Shown here piece after piece: positions 34,524-46,704 of a stretch of DNA of 64,000 nt (positions are counted from its first letter, which is position 1; the number at the start of each line of letters is the position of its first letter). The notes below the pieces were generated by a model. The model saw nothing but the letters and a program-made list of their open reading frames with translations, was not told the DNA's origin and made no database searches. The translations under genes and the position numbers were made by a program. The stretch is from Monosiga brevicollis MX1 (Eukaryota; Opisthokonta; Choanoflagellata; Craspedida; Salpingoecidae). The DNA lies in the NCBI RefSeq assembly GCF_000002865.3, contig NW_001865068.1, forward strand, positions 186,357 through 250,356. The letters run 5' to 3'.

Positions 34524-35562
34524 ATGGGTGGCTGGACATCTCGCGAGGCGACGCTGCGCCCGCTCTTGACGGTAGGATGGAGCTTCACCGTTGCTTACGG
34601 CGTGGTTGGTTCGCAACCCTGGTACAAAACATGTGTGCTGGGCTGATGAAGCACGAGTTTTGGTCAACAGGGACTGGATGCTGCTGGGAAAACCACGCTT
34701 TTGTATCGGCTGGATCTGGAGGGCATTACGCACGAAATTCCGACAATCGGTACGGGATCCCCCAAGAAAGTGACCGCCGGTTTCGTCCCAACCGGGCCCT
34801 GATAACAACTGTCCTTCATGCCTTGCTAGGCTTTACGCTACAACGGTTGCGTCTTCCAAAAAAACGGACGGAATTTGTCTCGTTTGATGTTGGCGGTCGA
34901 GGATACATCCGGCCTTTGGCTCGTCATTTCTTCCAGGCCATCAACAGCATCATCTTTGTCGGTGTGTAATGTGCCCCAACGTCCTCCAAAGCACGGGGCA
35001 AAAAATGGCCCAAATGCTCAACTTGGTGGCGATGATTTGCTCTGCATAGTGGACGGCAATGATTCAGAGCGACTGGATGCGGCCTGGCACGAGTTGCGGC
35101 GCCTGTTAGAAGAGGAGAGCCTGGCAGAAACGCCTTTACTCATCCTGGTCAACAAGCAGGATGTACCACAGGCTCTCCCACTCTCAAAGGTGGTAGCTAG
35201 CTTGCAGGTGCGTGTTCCGCGCGCTTGGTGGCCTGCAGATTTGGACCACATGCTCACGCCAACCTACCGGCTTTGATGGGTGCGGGTCTCTTGGATTGGC
35301 ATAGGCGGACACTGCCTTGTTGGCACTGATGCAGACACGACGCTGGAACATTCAAGGGTGCTCTTTCATGACGATGGACAACGTCTGGCCATCCTTGGAT
35401 TGGCTCCATGCTGCCGTTCACGACCGATCCCGGGGCAAGCCAGCTCAGGTCGAGTCTCCCGCCATCAAGCCGAGCGCCCCCAATCAGAACGGTCTCGGAG
35501 CCTCGTTGTGGCAGTGGTCCAAGAGTTTGGTTGGATCTTCGCTTTTATCGCCCGCTGTATAG
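34524..35562 (+). CDS. Divergent Arf-like small GTPase
   Basis: Five exons join in phase to 218 residues: 34524-34571, 34671-34749, 34830-34961, 35050-35189 and 35305-35562. GTPase motifs are the P-loop GLDAAGKTTLLYRL, switch I PTIG, switch II FDVGGRGYIRPLARHFF, and the base-recognition motif LVNKQD. MG at the N-terminus could be myristoylated as in Arf proteins. Two oddities stand out. The switch II glutamine of the Arf consensus (GGQ) is Arg here, which should impair hydrolysis. The N-terminus before the P-loop is only about 16 residues, so the first strand looks shortened. The C-terminus, after NIQGCSFMTM and a WLH helix, is extended by about 50 polar residues. It probably acts on membranes in traffic or ciliary transport, by family. 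Confidence 0.85.
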
Positions 35563-36031
35563 TGTACACCTGCCAGTCGCAGTCCTGTTTTGCAGGGTTT
35601 ATCTGCGCATGCCGTTGAAAGCTTCGCTTGGCCGAGCCAGTTGGGTGTTCAAATTGATGAGTTTGTGTCATCCATCACAAAGAGAACACCTATGAGTGTA
35701 TGAGCGAGTGCATCCAAACTCAAATAAAGCAAGGCGCCGGCTTCCTCATCTTACATTTAATCCCAGGGCATGTAAGCATGTGCAAACCAGTTGGACGTGT
35801 TTCTGCTCGTGTCATTGACATGCTGACAAACTTCTGTCTCACGTCTCTGTCTCTGTCTGACAATCTGTCTCTGTCTCACGTCTCTGTCTCTGTCTGACAA
35901 TCTGTCTCTGTCTCACGTCTCTGTCTCTGTCTGACAATCTGTCTCTGTGTCTCTGTCTCTGCCTCTCTCTCTCTCTCTTTTTTTTTTTTTCTGGCACAAG
36001 AGGCAAATTGCCTTTTGATTCACGGGTGGCC
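35563..36031 (+). repeat. TCTG/CT minisatellite upstream of the methyltransferase gene
   Basis: From about 35838 to 35950 a unit of about 37 bases, containing CTCACGTCTCTGTCTCTGTCTGACAATCTGT in whole or part, recurs about three times. It is followed by CT and T runs to about 35990. The block ends about 40 bp before the ATG at 36032. The upstream part has no gene. Confidence 0.8.
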
Positions 36032-36836
36032 ATGGCCACGGTCAGTATGCCCTGCGGAGGGCGGACGCTCAGGATTCAGCAACGTGATGGAGATGATTGT
36101 ATTGGTACGTTTGGGCTTGGATCGCGAGGGCCATCTGATCCAGCCTGCTCCTCCGGGACATGCCTCGTTGTGTTCCCGCGCTCACATTTCAACATTGCCC
36201 TCGTTCATGGTGGGTGCTTTGGGGTGCGGTACTCTAGGCACAACAATCTGGGAGGCAAGCCAGGCCATGCTTTCTTTTGTGGGCCAGAATGCCAAGTATC
36301 ATCGCCACTTTCGCGGGCGCCGGGTCCTGGAGTTGGGTTCGGGCTGCGGACTTCTCGGCATTGGCCTGGCCATGCTGGGAGCCCACGTGACGCTGACAGA
36401 CATGGGGGATGAGGTGATCCAGGGCAATCTGCGTTCCAACGCCCGCCTCAACTGGCAGGATGATCTGCCGACCACCCACACCGTCAAGGTGGAACCGCTG
36501 GACTGGACACAGCCCGAGGCTGCGCTTGAGCGCCTGGAGATGCCTTATGATCTCGTGGTGGCCACCGACGTCGTCTACAAGGAGCAGGATGTGCCACCCT
36601 TGGTGCACACGTTGGAGACGGTGGTTCGACCAGGCGGCTTGGCCTGGGTTACCAACGAGGATCGCAATCACACGGCCACCCAGCAGTTTCTCGACCAACT
36701 GTCAGTCGGTTTTGTCGTCAAGCACATTTCCCTCAGCAAATTGGATGCTGAGTTTCAACACGAGACACTGTACATGCTGCAGCTCCGACGCCGTCGCGAT
36801 GCAGGCGCTGCTGCAAGCGAAGATCCCAGCCTCTAG
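36032..36836 (+). CDS. METTL21-type protein lysine methyltransferase
   Basis: Two exons, 36032-36104 and 36238-36836, join in phase to 223 residues. The family start motif is split by the intron: DDCIG then TTIWEASQAML, the G-T-x-x-W-E/D region of the seven-strand METTL21/FAM86 family. The SAM-binding motif VLELGSGCGLLGIG and the acidic loop TLTDMGDEVI follow, then the post-II motif PYDLVVATDVVYKEQDV, where D-x-x-Y marks protein lysine methyltransferases. It likely trimethylates a lysine on a chaperone or translation factor; the target cannot be read from sequence. Confidence 0.88.
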
Positions 36837-37740
<904 letters not shown>

Positions 37741-40533
37741 ATGGCCGAGCTGCCGGAGAAGCGTCACAAAGTTGAACCAACCGTTGAGATGGCCGAGACT
37801 GCCGCCGCTGCTCCTTCAGACCAGCGGTGAGAACCTAGCCTTGCTTGCGCCAGGCCTTGCATCTACCGCCAGTGCCCAGGTACCCCCTGCTCATCGAGTG
37901 CGCCTCGGCTTTTTGGTGGTTTTATAGCCGAGTGCTGGCACAGCTCAAGACCGAGCAGGGAGAGGCTGCTGGGCCACCCCTCGAGTTGCCCATTGATGTG
38001 ACCCCTCAGCAGCTGCAACTTTTGGCCAACAGTCTCCTTCGTCATGTATGATAGCGTATCCTTGCCCAACGCACTGCTCTGGTCGGGCCATCTGATCCTT
38101 TGCGTTGCTCTCGGCAGGAGGACGATGATGACAACAGCAAGACCCCGTATGCCTTCTTTGTCAACGAAGAAGAAATTGTCGAAACGCTGCAAGCCCTGCT
38201 GGAGCGGCAAGCCCACCATGCAGAGTCGATTGTGTCCATCGTCTGTCAGCCTCAGGTTCGCTTTTCACTCATGCCCGCGATCTTCTCTGCACAACTCTGC
38301 TTGGACTTTTTTTTTTTTCAGCCGATCAGCCAATTTGCTGTCCTCCCTTGCCTGACTTGACTTAGGCCATTTTCAAAGTGCGCGGCATCAGCCAATGCAG
38401 TGCCACCATCCCTGGCCACGCGGATAACATTGTTGATGCCTACTTCTCACCCAATGGCCAGTACGTCCATCGCCCACTCCCTCATTTTCTCACACATTTT
38501 TGGTCTCCTATTATTTTTTTCAGTACACCGTGTCCCTCTCCCCTTTCTCTCCTGTTTCTCATACTCATCTTTGTCACACTCACCTATTTTTTTTGGCGCA
38601 GGCAATTGGCTACTGGCAGCGGTGACAAGACCGTCCGCTTCTGGGATGTGAATACACAGACCCCAAAGTCAACGTGCAAAGGTACGCGCCAAGTTGCACT
38701 CCTGTCAATCATCTTGCGCTCTGTTTCCTAGAATTGCAGCGGCCTCGGAGCCCGATCCAAAGCCCATTCGCTTGATCATGCCTCTCACGGCTGCGACTGC
38801 TTCTGTCTGTTACAATTGCCACTCACGTGCACGTGGCGCCTTTGCTCTGCAGGGCATCGTCATTGGGTTCAATGCATTGCCTGGTCACCGGATGGCCTCT
38901 ACGTGGCCTCGGGCGGGCGTGATAATGAGGTGGGCACTTGCCCGGCGTTTATGCCATGACACATCACAATGACTTGCCCGGCTTTTATGCCGTGGCACAT
39001 ATCACAATGGCAATGGCAGCACTGTCGGGCTCACATGCGATCGCCCCGGGGCCACTTGTTGCTTTGTGTGGTGTAACAGCTTCGGATATGGGATGGCAAG
39101 ACCCACGAAATGCTGGGCAAACCGCTAGTCGGCCATCGTGCCTACATCACCTGGATTGCGTGGCAGCCACTGCACCTGTACGAACGCCCTATCCTCCTCG
39201 TTCCCTGCGCCATGTTGCCCAAAGGACATGGCTTATGGCCCTGTTTTGTGGCTCTTCTAACTCAACCTTTGTGCCTTGCCTTCAGGACCAAGGGCAAGTC
39301 GCAGTTGGTGGCGAGCTCGTCCAAGGATGCTCAGACGAAGATCTGGGACCTCTCCAAAGGTCGTTGTGTCATAACACTCAGCCAACACACCAAATGTGTC
39401 ACCTGTGTCAAGTGGGGTGGTAGCGATCTCATCTACACGGCTTCGCAAGATACCACCATCAAGGTGTGGCGTGCCAGTGATGGCGTTCTCTGCCGTACGC
39501 TGCAGGGCCATGCCCACTGGGTCAACTCCCTCTCCCTGAGCACAGACTTTGCCATGCGCACGGGCCCCTATGACGAGCGCGGCCGCATCGGAAGCGATGG
39601 AGACGCAATTGCGGCGGCCAAGGATAAGTATGACGCCGTCGTCAAAGCTGTTGGCGAAAAGCTTGTCTCTGGCAGCGAGGTGCGTCCGATTCTGCAATGA
39701 TGTTTCTTTAAAATCTGCTTGCTCGAATTTCCCGAGGGTGATGGGGTTGATGCTGTCCGAGGCGTTGGGTCTGATGCTGTTGATCGTGCGGTCTGTCTTT
39801 GTCCCGAATATGATATGACTGGGACTTGATAGGACAACACATTGTTCTTGTGGAATCCTGCGACTGACAAGAAACCGGTGACACGAATGACGGGGCACCA
39901 AAAAGGTGTCAACTTTGTATTGTACAGCCCAGATGGTCGCTTGATTGCGTCTGCCTCATTTGACAAATCAGCCAAACTCTGGGATGGCAAGACGGGCACG
40001 TACGTGTTTTTACCCAGGGGTCGAGGGCAGCTTCTGCTGCTTCCTGCTCAATGTACGATGGGTCTCCCTGTCTGACCCGTTCACTTTTTTTTTCTATTTT
40101 TTTTTTCCTATTTTTTTTTTGTTTTCTTTGAATTCTTCCTTAGGTTTTTGCGGACGTTTCGCGCACACGTTGGCCCAGTGTATCGGTTGACATGGGGCCC
40201 AGACTCACGTATGCTCATCACGGCCAGTGAAGACACGACGATCAAGCTGTGGCGCGTGAAAGACCACAAGCTGTTGAAGGATCTGCCCGGTCATGAAGGC
40301 TCCGTCTTTGCTGTTGATTGGGCGCCCAACGGGTGAGGCTGCACATGTTTCGGATTTTGTTTTAGCAGAGGCAGAGGCAGATGCACAGGCCGATGGTGAT
40401 CAATCAGATTTGAATCATAGCATGTCCAGGGTGTGTCCAAGTCTTAAGAGTCAGGCTCACGGCGGTGTCGCTGTGCCCTCTGTACAGGACCTTGGTGGCA
40501 AGCGGTGGTGCCGACAAGAAGCTCAAGTTGTAG
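37741..40533 (+). CDS. NLE1: Notchless homolog, WD-repeat ribosome assembly factor
   Basis: Eleven exons join in phase to 495 residues: 37741-37826, 37928-38045, 38118-38255, 38366-38460, 38602-38681, 38853-38929, 39080-39177, 39286-39679, 39833-39999, 40144-40332 and 40488-40533. The N-terminal NLE domain is recognisable: PPLELPIDVTPQQLQLLANSLL, then PYAFFVNEEEIVETL. A WD40 propeller follows, with repeats ending VRFWD, LRIWD, TKIWD, IKVWR, LFLWN, AKLWD and IKLWR. The insert after HAHWVNSLSLSTDFAMRTG is typical of Notchless. NLE1 binds the AAA ATPase Rea1/Midasin through its NLE domain and is released from pre-60S ribosomes in the nucleolus and nucleus. The protein ends ASGGADKKLKL, cutting the last strand slightly short of animal forms. 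Confidence 0.96.
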
Positions 40534-40876
40534 GTCCTTGTTGACCGCTGATTGGCGTTTATGTGCGCGGCTCGAATGCTCACGGCTTGTCGTATGGTCC
40601 GCGCGTCTTTTCTGCACAGGTGGCGTTCATAATCTTGGCCCGGGTCCATTGTTTCATTCAATCGTGACGTCAGCATAGAAGCCGCAAGCGCATGCGCTCT
40701 CCTTGCCGCATGGTGATTGTTGTTCCGGCGTGTCAGTTTCTAACTCATCAATTGCGATTGCACGGAGCTTCTTTGAGCACAACTGATAACTAATTCAAGA
40801 ACGAGAACCGTCAGCTAATTCACGCTCCAGGAGCGAGATGTGCAAATAAATTTCAAAAACACACAAAAGGGCCGCT
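40534..40876. other. Convergent 3' flanks of NLE1 and the phosphatase gene
   Basis: A 343 bp gap with AT-rich sequence toward 40780-40870. On the minus strand this lies downstream of the acid phosphatase stop. No gene is seen. Confidence 0.5.
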
Positions 40877-42898
40877 CTACTTGGTAAGTGCCCAGGAATC
40901 AGTGATTTGCATGGTCTTTGCATCAACGTAGTCCCACTCCAAAGCAGTCATGTTGGCGCGCAAACGAGCGTAGCCCGTGTATAGCCCATCACTGTGCGCC
41001 GCCCTGTGCACATTCCAGGGCCAGAGCCAACTCGTGAATAAAATGACAGTGGCAAATGTTGCAAGGTGAGGGGCACAAAGGTTTGCACCAACTGACCGCC
41101 AATCCACGTTGTCAGTCCAGCCGCCCTGGGTGCCTTCAATGTCTCCAGCTGCACCGTTCACGACGTACACGGTTGCATTGGGTCGGTGCAGGGTTTTGAT
41201 GGGTTGCTTCTGGTAGACGGGCCAGCTGCGCTCGTAGCTGCAAGGGTATAGAGCAGAGAGGTGATGAGGCGGGCGCCACTCTGAATTTTTTTTCCCGATT
41301 GGTCACTTACCAGTGGTTGTGGCCAGAGGTAAAGAGGTCGACGCCGTATTGGTGGAAAACGTCCTCAAAGGCTTCAAGAAAGTTGTCCATCTCTGGGCCG
41401 CAGCGGCCGGGTTCAGTCGAGGAGGAGCAGTAAAAGGGGTCTGTGATCAAAGGCAAAGGTTGACATACGCGTGGGTGACTGAGTGAGTACTGCGGGCCGA
41501 ACGAGAGTTTGATTGACGCTCGAGTGCGAGCGGGACGCACGGTGAGTAAAGGCGACGATCCACGGGACTTTGTCGCGGTTGGCTTGGGCACGCTTGAGGT
41601 CAGCGACAACAAACTCCCACTGCTCCGAGCCCCGGCTCACGTCGTGCTCAGTACTAAAGCTGACAAAGTGCACGCAACCGTAGTCAAACGAATAGTAGAA
41701 GCTACACGGCCAGCAGCACACGAGGTCCAGAGCAATGCATGAGAAAGATCAAGAGGGTGGTGCATGCCCACGCATTGACACGGTAGCCACAGTAGCATAA
41801 ATGGGGCTTTGGCACATGGCCCAGCTATGATGGCTTTGGCCTACTGGTGGAACGAGGCTGACAAACCGTTCAAGGGGCCCCGAGGCGTTCAAAGGGGCGG
41901 GCATAAGCGTGCGATTGAGGTGGGCGGCAAAGTTGAATTGATCCTCATGATTGCCTGGGGCGAGCGCCATGGTGGCATAGCCAGCAGAGCCCTCCACTTC
42001 GCCCCTACAGCAAGCGGCCACGAGCGAAGGAAAGTAATTAAGCACAAGTTTCAATGCAAGAAAATCGCAGCAGGGGCGGGAGAGATGATACCAAAAGCGG
42101 TCCAGAACCCAGCTGTTGGGGATGTCGAGCACCTCCAGATTGTAGTCGTCGGCATCTGTGCGTGGCACAACGCAGCTGTGAGGCAGGAGACCAAAGACAC
42201 CTGGGGAGTGGGGGGCATTTAATCGGAACTGAAACACTCTGGCTTCTGTCCCTGGGCTCAACGCACAAGAAGTGTCACCAGCGTTGATAATCAGGGTATA
42301 GCTGCCGTTTTGCACGTCATTGGCAGCAGCTAGCTGGGTGTGCAGGCTGGTGGCAGTTGGGTTCTATTCGGTTGGGATGACAACCAAGAGTCACCACAAG
42401 GCATGCCAGGTGCTGAGATTTGCAAAGCCAAAGGCGTATGCAGACATGCGGAGGTGCTGTACGGACCTGGATTCCCATGTCGGCCCAGTTGATGGCCCGG
42501 ATCGGCGCGGATAGTTCCGGGGCTGTGGTAAAATGCAGCGTGCGGAACTGAACGTTGTTGGCCACGATGGCATAGTAATAACGGGTGGCCGGCTGCAGGT
42601 TGACCAGCTCGCATTGTTGAAGGGCCCCCTTGAAGCCACCCGCGGTGTAGGTCGACGTCAAGGCCGAAACGTTGGCATCAAGAGCCGAGGGGTCAGTGCC
42701 ATAGATGCAGCTGGTCGGCGGCACGGCACGCAACGCCGTCTGCGGCAACGACCACATGACGCGAGCGCTGAACCGCGGATCAGCCGTAATCTGCAAATGG
42801 ATCCCGACTGGATCTTCCAACCCGACGACCCAGCCCACCATCAACCCCAACAACAACAGGGCCACACCAACCAGCCCCATCCTCCGTTGCGCTGCCAT
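40877..42898 (-). CDS. Secreted purple acid phosphatase
   Basis: A multi-exon minus-strand gene for a binuclear metallophosphatase. The N-terminus has a signal peptide (VGVALLLLGLMVGWVVG), then a fibronectin-like domain (HLQITADPRFSARVMWS, then LQPATRYYYAI, FRTLHFTTAP). The catalytic domain shows the metal ligands in order: WADMGIQ, GDTSYADD (Tyr restored by joining a T|AT codon across an intron near 42144 and 42255), PGNHE, VAFTHR and TSGHNHW. Between these, YSFDYGCVHFVSFSTEHD and GSEQWEFVVADLKRA are typical. SWPVYQKQP and GAAGDIEG follow near the end. It hydrolyses phosphate monoesters at acidic pH in the secretory route, lysosome or outside the cell. A (CT)n tract on its sense strand lies directly before the ATG. 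Confidence 0.92.
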
Positions 42899-42901
42899 CT
42901 T

Positions 42902-42999
<98 letters not shown>

Positions 43000-43213
43000 C
43001 GCGCAAACACAGACAGGACTGCATCAAAAAAATGCTACCTCAAGCCTACCACACCTACCATCACCGTATCAAGGGGAATTGCTTTGAAGATTCCACACAC
43101 CGTGTCCTCAGAAGCACTTGTATGACACACACGAATCCTGATTTTGGAGGAAATGTCAGATGTCAGATGTCAGATTATTTCAGGCTCGGTAAAGAATATG
43201 CTCACTGGGTTCG
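42899..43213 (+). promoter_or_regulatory. Divergent 315 bp region with a (GA)n tract
   Basis: The starts of the acid phosphatase (-) and the methyltransferase (+) are 315 bp apart. A pure (GA)n tract at about 42904-42997 begins only 5-6 bases from the phosphatase ATG, so it would form a (CT)n 5' UTR on that transcript. A short CAGATGT repeat occurs at about 43156-43173. Confidence 0.6.
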
Positions 43214-43882
43214 ATGGCGGAGGAGATGGAGCGGGTGGTGGAGCTGTATACAGCGGCGGCGGCGGCGGTTGTGACGGCGAGTCCGTTGAGTGAGGGGGTG
43301 GGAGATGGGGATGCCCCCGTGCTGGGGGAGATGAGGGAGTTTGCGGAGGCTTTGGTGGTGCCTGGTTCAAGCGGGTTGGACTCGTTGGTGGTGGTGGATG
43401 TTGGGACAGGGAATGGGCAGCGACTGGCGGAGCTTCAGGCGCTTCGCCCAGCCGGCTTGCAACTCGTCGGGCTTGACCCCTGTCCTGCGCAACTGCAATT
43501 GGCACACGCCGCTTGCCCAGAGGCCACACTGGCCTGTGGAGACATGGAGGCTGTTGCTTCTCTTGGCGCCGCACGCTTGGCCGGCGTGCTCTGCCTGTTT
43601 GTGCTGCATCACCTGAATCAAACGGCCAGCGCCCACGGTTTGCTTCAGCTCGCTTCGTCGCTCAAGCCGGGGGGTCAGCTGCTTCTGGCCAGCTGGATCG
43701 GCGGCGATGATGTACAACAGCCTCTCCCAGAACCCTTTACCGATCTTCAACTCTACTATCATAGTTCAGCCACCCTTGAGGCTCTGGTGGCTGTGGCCGG
43801 CCTCACCATCGTCACCAATCGAACAGCAAGCCACGCCTCGGGGCAGCCCTTTCTGGTCCTCCGCGCAACCAAGCCAGGCTGA
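43214..43882 (+). CDS. Class I SAM-dependent methyltransferase
   Basis: An intronless 222-residue protein. Motif I is VVDVGTGNGQRL, the acidic end of strand 2 is VGLDPCPAQL, and ACGDMEAV and LAGVLCLFVLHHL follow, then LKPGGQLLLASW, the order found in methyltransferase type 11 proteins. The substrate is unknown. The N-terminal 50 residues are rich in Ala and Glu and have no clear targeting signal. The absence of introns, unlike most neighbours, is shared with dapF and COQ7. Confidence 0.85.
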   Translation: MAEEMERVVELYTAAAAAVVTASPLSEGVGDGDAPVLGEMREFAEALVVPGSSGLDSLVVVDVGTGNGQRLAELQALRPAGLQLVGLDPCPAQLQLAHAACPEATLACGDMEAVASLGAARLAGVLCLFVLHHLNQTASAHGLLQLASSLKPGGQLLLASWIGGDDVQQPLPEPFTDLQLYYHSSATLEALVAVAGLTIVTNRTASHASGQPFLVLRATKPG

Positions 43883-44077
43883 CATGTGGTAACATATGAC
43901 AACGAGACAAAGAGCTATTAGAGATTGATTCGGGCAGTAGCATTATGAAAACTGTGCCCAGTGTGCCGGCGTGGCCGCTCCACTTCCAGCAGCGCCTTGT
44001 CCAGCTTCAAAACTGTAGGGCGGTAAGCCACCCGTGTCCGGCCCAGCCGCGGCCTATGGCAACGACGCAACGGTCGA

Positions 44078-45960
44078 TTAAGCATCTGCTACCCGACGCA
44101 GAAACTGCACCCACCACAAGTCTCCTCGTCCACCTACCGGTTGCTCGCTCAGCTGCATTTCACTAATTCGCAGCGCCTCCTTCAACTCGTCTTCCTCTCG
44201 CTGGCGAAGCTCCCGATCCCGCAGCGCCTCCTGGGAGCTCAGCTCCATGGCCAAGCGCAACATGGCCTCCTCGGACTGCGGATTCCCCTGGTCCCGTGCC
44301 CTGCCACCGCAATCAAGAGGCAAAAGTGAGTTGTTTGAATATCATAAGTGAGTTGTTTGAATACCATATGTTGCGCTTCGGTCGCGACGCTTGGGCGGCA
44401 TTGGACACGTACATTTGTTGCTGTTGCAGCACGTGTTGTTGGCGCTGGGCTGCAATAACCGGGTCCCGGGAAGCCGTGCGAATACCGTTTGCACTCGCCG
44501 CTGCCGACGAACCGGCTATCCACGGATCAAAGCGCAGCAATCCAAGCGTTGAGTTTACATGTTGATAAAAATTCAAACCAAATTTTGAGTGTAGGCCATG
44601 TATCCTCAAATCACCACACCGTCTCTTCGTGCCTTTGCCCTCGTGCGCAGGCAGACAGACAGACAGGCAGGCAGACAGGCAGGCAGACAGGCAGGCAGGC
44701 AGACAGACAAGGCAACACAAGAGATTTTGATCGACTGTAGCACACGACGTACCGGTCGAGGAGGAGCGGCGCTGGGGGAGGGTGGGACGCTCCGTGGCCG
44801 TGGCAGCGCGAGGGCGAGCCGAATAGGCCAGGCTGCCTGGTGCAAGCCCAGTTCCATTCGAGGCACCACCCCAAGCCTGGCCTGGTGGGGGTGTTCGGGG
44901 ATCAGAGAAGCGCGGATTGATGGCAACGCTGCCATCCTCCGAATCGCCATATTGATCGGAAGGAAAGGCGTCGCCAAAATTGTAAATGGACAATGGCGGG
45001 GGCAAGCTGTCCTCCCCAGGAGGCGGCGTCGCACACTCATCTCTCGGTGGGGAGGGGGGCTGCATATGTGGCGGAGGGGGCCGGCCTCGCGCATCCGATG
45101 AATGGCTCATGTGACGTCCCCCCGCCGAGCCTGGCATGGAAACAAAGGCACCATTCCGAGTCTCCAGGTCCTCCATCAGCTGCAAGACGCTCTTGGCACG
45201 CTCTCGGACTATAGTGTCGGCATGAGGGATGGGTGTAAGAATGCTGCTGTGGGCAGTGGGGTAGTGTCTCGTGTGGGTCTGCCCCAGACGCTTCGCCACT
45301 GCCTACTCAGAACACCCACATGCACATACCATTGAGGCCTTGATCCATGCCATTCTTATCTACAAACTGGAACTCTGGCGGAGGGGCGTGGAGCAGAGTG
45401 AGCATGAACAGCAGGCCCAGCAAGGTCCAATGCCCAGTCCTGCGTCTGCACAACTGCAGACGAGCAAGTAGGCAAGCCTCGAGTTGAGCTGCAGGTGGCC
45501 ACCAACCGATTAGGCTCTGAATGGCAAAGACGTTGTGGCGGAGTTCATCGGCCACGGCAAAGTTGTCCTGCTTCAGGAGGTATTCCAGAAGAATCAAGCA
45601 CTACACAAAACAACAAAGCGGAGAAATCACGCCGAGACATGAGGGAGTGCAGATGTGCGTGTTCCCTGGCGCTCGGGGGTTTGATTCGCCCGCAAGGCAC
45701 GGGCAGTGGCAGCCGTGCCTGCGTGCGTAGCAACCATTCACCTTGTACGGGTGGCGCCAAAGCTTGCCACTGTCATCAAGCCGCTTCCAAATGATGGCCA
45801 TCATCCCCGGAAGTCGCGTGAGATCCTTGGCCCAAGCCCCGCATTGGGCCAGCAGCGCCGGCGATGGAGCCATATCATCGTTGCTCGTGGCCTCTCGCAC
45901 ATCACACTCGGCCGGAGAGTACTTGCGCATACTATTCTTCATATTACGGCGCAGCGACAT
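44078..45960 (-). CDS. Epsin with ENTH domain and ubiquitin-interacting motifs
   Basis: A minus-strand gene whose first exon (about 45746-45960) encodes the start of an ENTH domain: NMKNSMRKYSPAECDVREAT, then PGMMAIIWKRLDDSGKLWRH. The next exons give ILLEYLLKQDNFAVADELRH, FAIQSLIG and EFQFVDKNGMDQGLN, matching ENTH helices in order, then RERAKSVLQLMEDLE. A Pro-rich, disordered region follows. Near the 3' end SEEAMLRLAMELSSQEALRD and EEDELKEALRISEMQLSE fit two ubiquitin-interacting motifs. Epsins bind PIP2 through ENTH and recruit ubiquitinated cargo to clathrin pits. The exact end is uncertain: reading through gives a stop at 44078, while a GTAGGT donor after SEQP would lead to a short terminal exon near 43950-44010. 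An intron at about 44640-44715 holds a GACAGGCAGGCA array. Confidence 0.85.
44645..44708 (+). repeat. GACA/GGCA tandem repeat in an epsin intron
   Basis: Alternating GACA and GGCA tetramers run for about 60 bases. Flanking coding exons of epsin are found on both sides, so the array is intronic. Confidence 0.8.
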
Positions 45961-46264
45961 GGTGATAGGGTTTCCTCTGCCCGTGAGCAGTTCAACCTCG
46001 CCTGATCTACCGCCGCACACCAATGTTCTCAACACCCGCACTCAACCCGAGCTGCCCCGAGCTGCCGTTGCTACACGCCCAGATGGAGCCAGAGGGAGGT
46101 ACAGCAAACGTGCAAACTGAACATGTACCAACAACGCACATGCAACTCCCCCTTGGGTTTTTCCTTTTGTTTCGGAGTGAGTGTGTGTGTGTGTGTGTCT
46201 CTCTCTCTGTTATTTCTCTCTTTACCGACCAAACCAATTCATTTCATGTCTCTCTCTCTCTCTC

Positions 46265-46341
<77 letters not shown>

Positions 46342-46704
46342 ACCGGCAGCTTAGCTTGTGTGTCTTGCTTTCGGGATCGTCCCTTGCTCTTGCAGACACG
46401 TAACATACCACGCTCTATCGCCCAGCGCTGTAGCCACTGGCTACTGGGGTACGCCAGGCATTGGCCTTCCACCTTTTCCCAGGCCAGTCCCATATACATT
46501 TCACACTTTGTATCCCATAGACACGACAAGATGGGGCAAGATAGGGCATATGGTTTGGTCGCAAAGAACAAGAGGCCAGCACGTGTCTCATTCCCACCAA
46601 GAAAGACAAGGCCGCCATCAAAACGGCGAGGAGAAATGAGGCAAGAGAGGGTCCGAGTTCAATGGGCTTGCGACCCGCGCAAACCAAAAGAGTGCGGCTG
46701 CACT
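45961..46704 (+). repeat. TG/CT/CA microsatellites between epsin and EML genes
   Basis: A TG then CT block at about 46180-46210 and a CT then long (CA)n block at about 46248-46340 lie 220-380 bp upstream of the epsin start. The remainder to 46704 is the 3' flank of the EML gene and carries no gene I can support. Confidence 0.85.
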
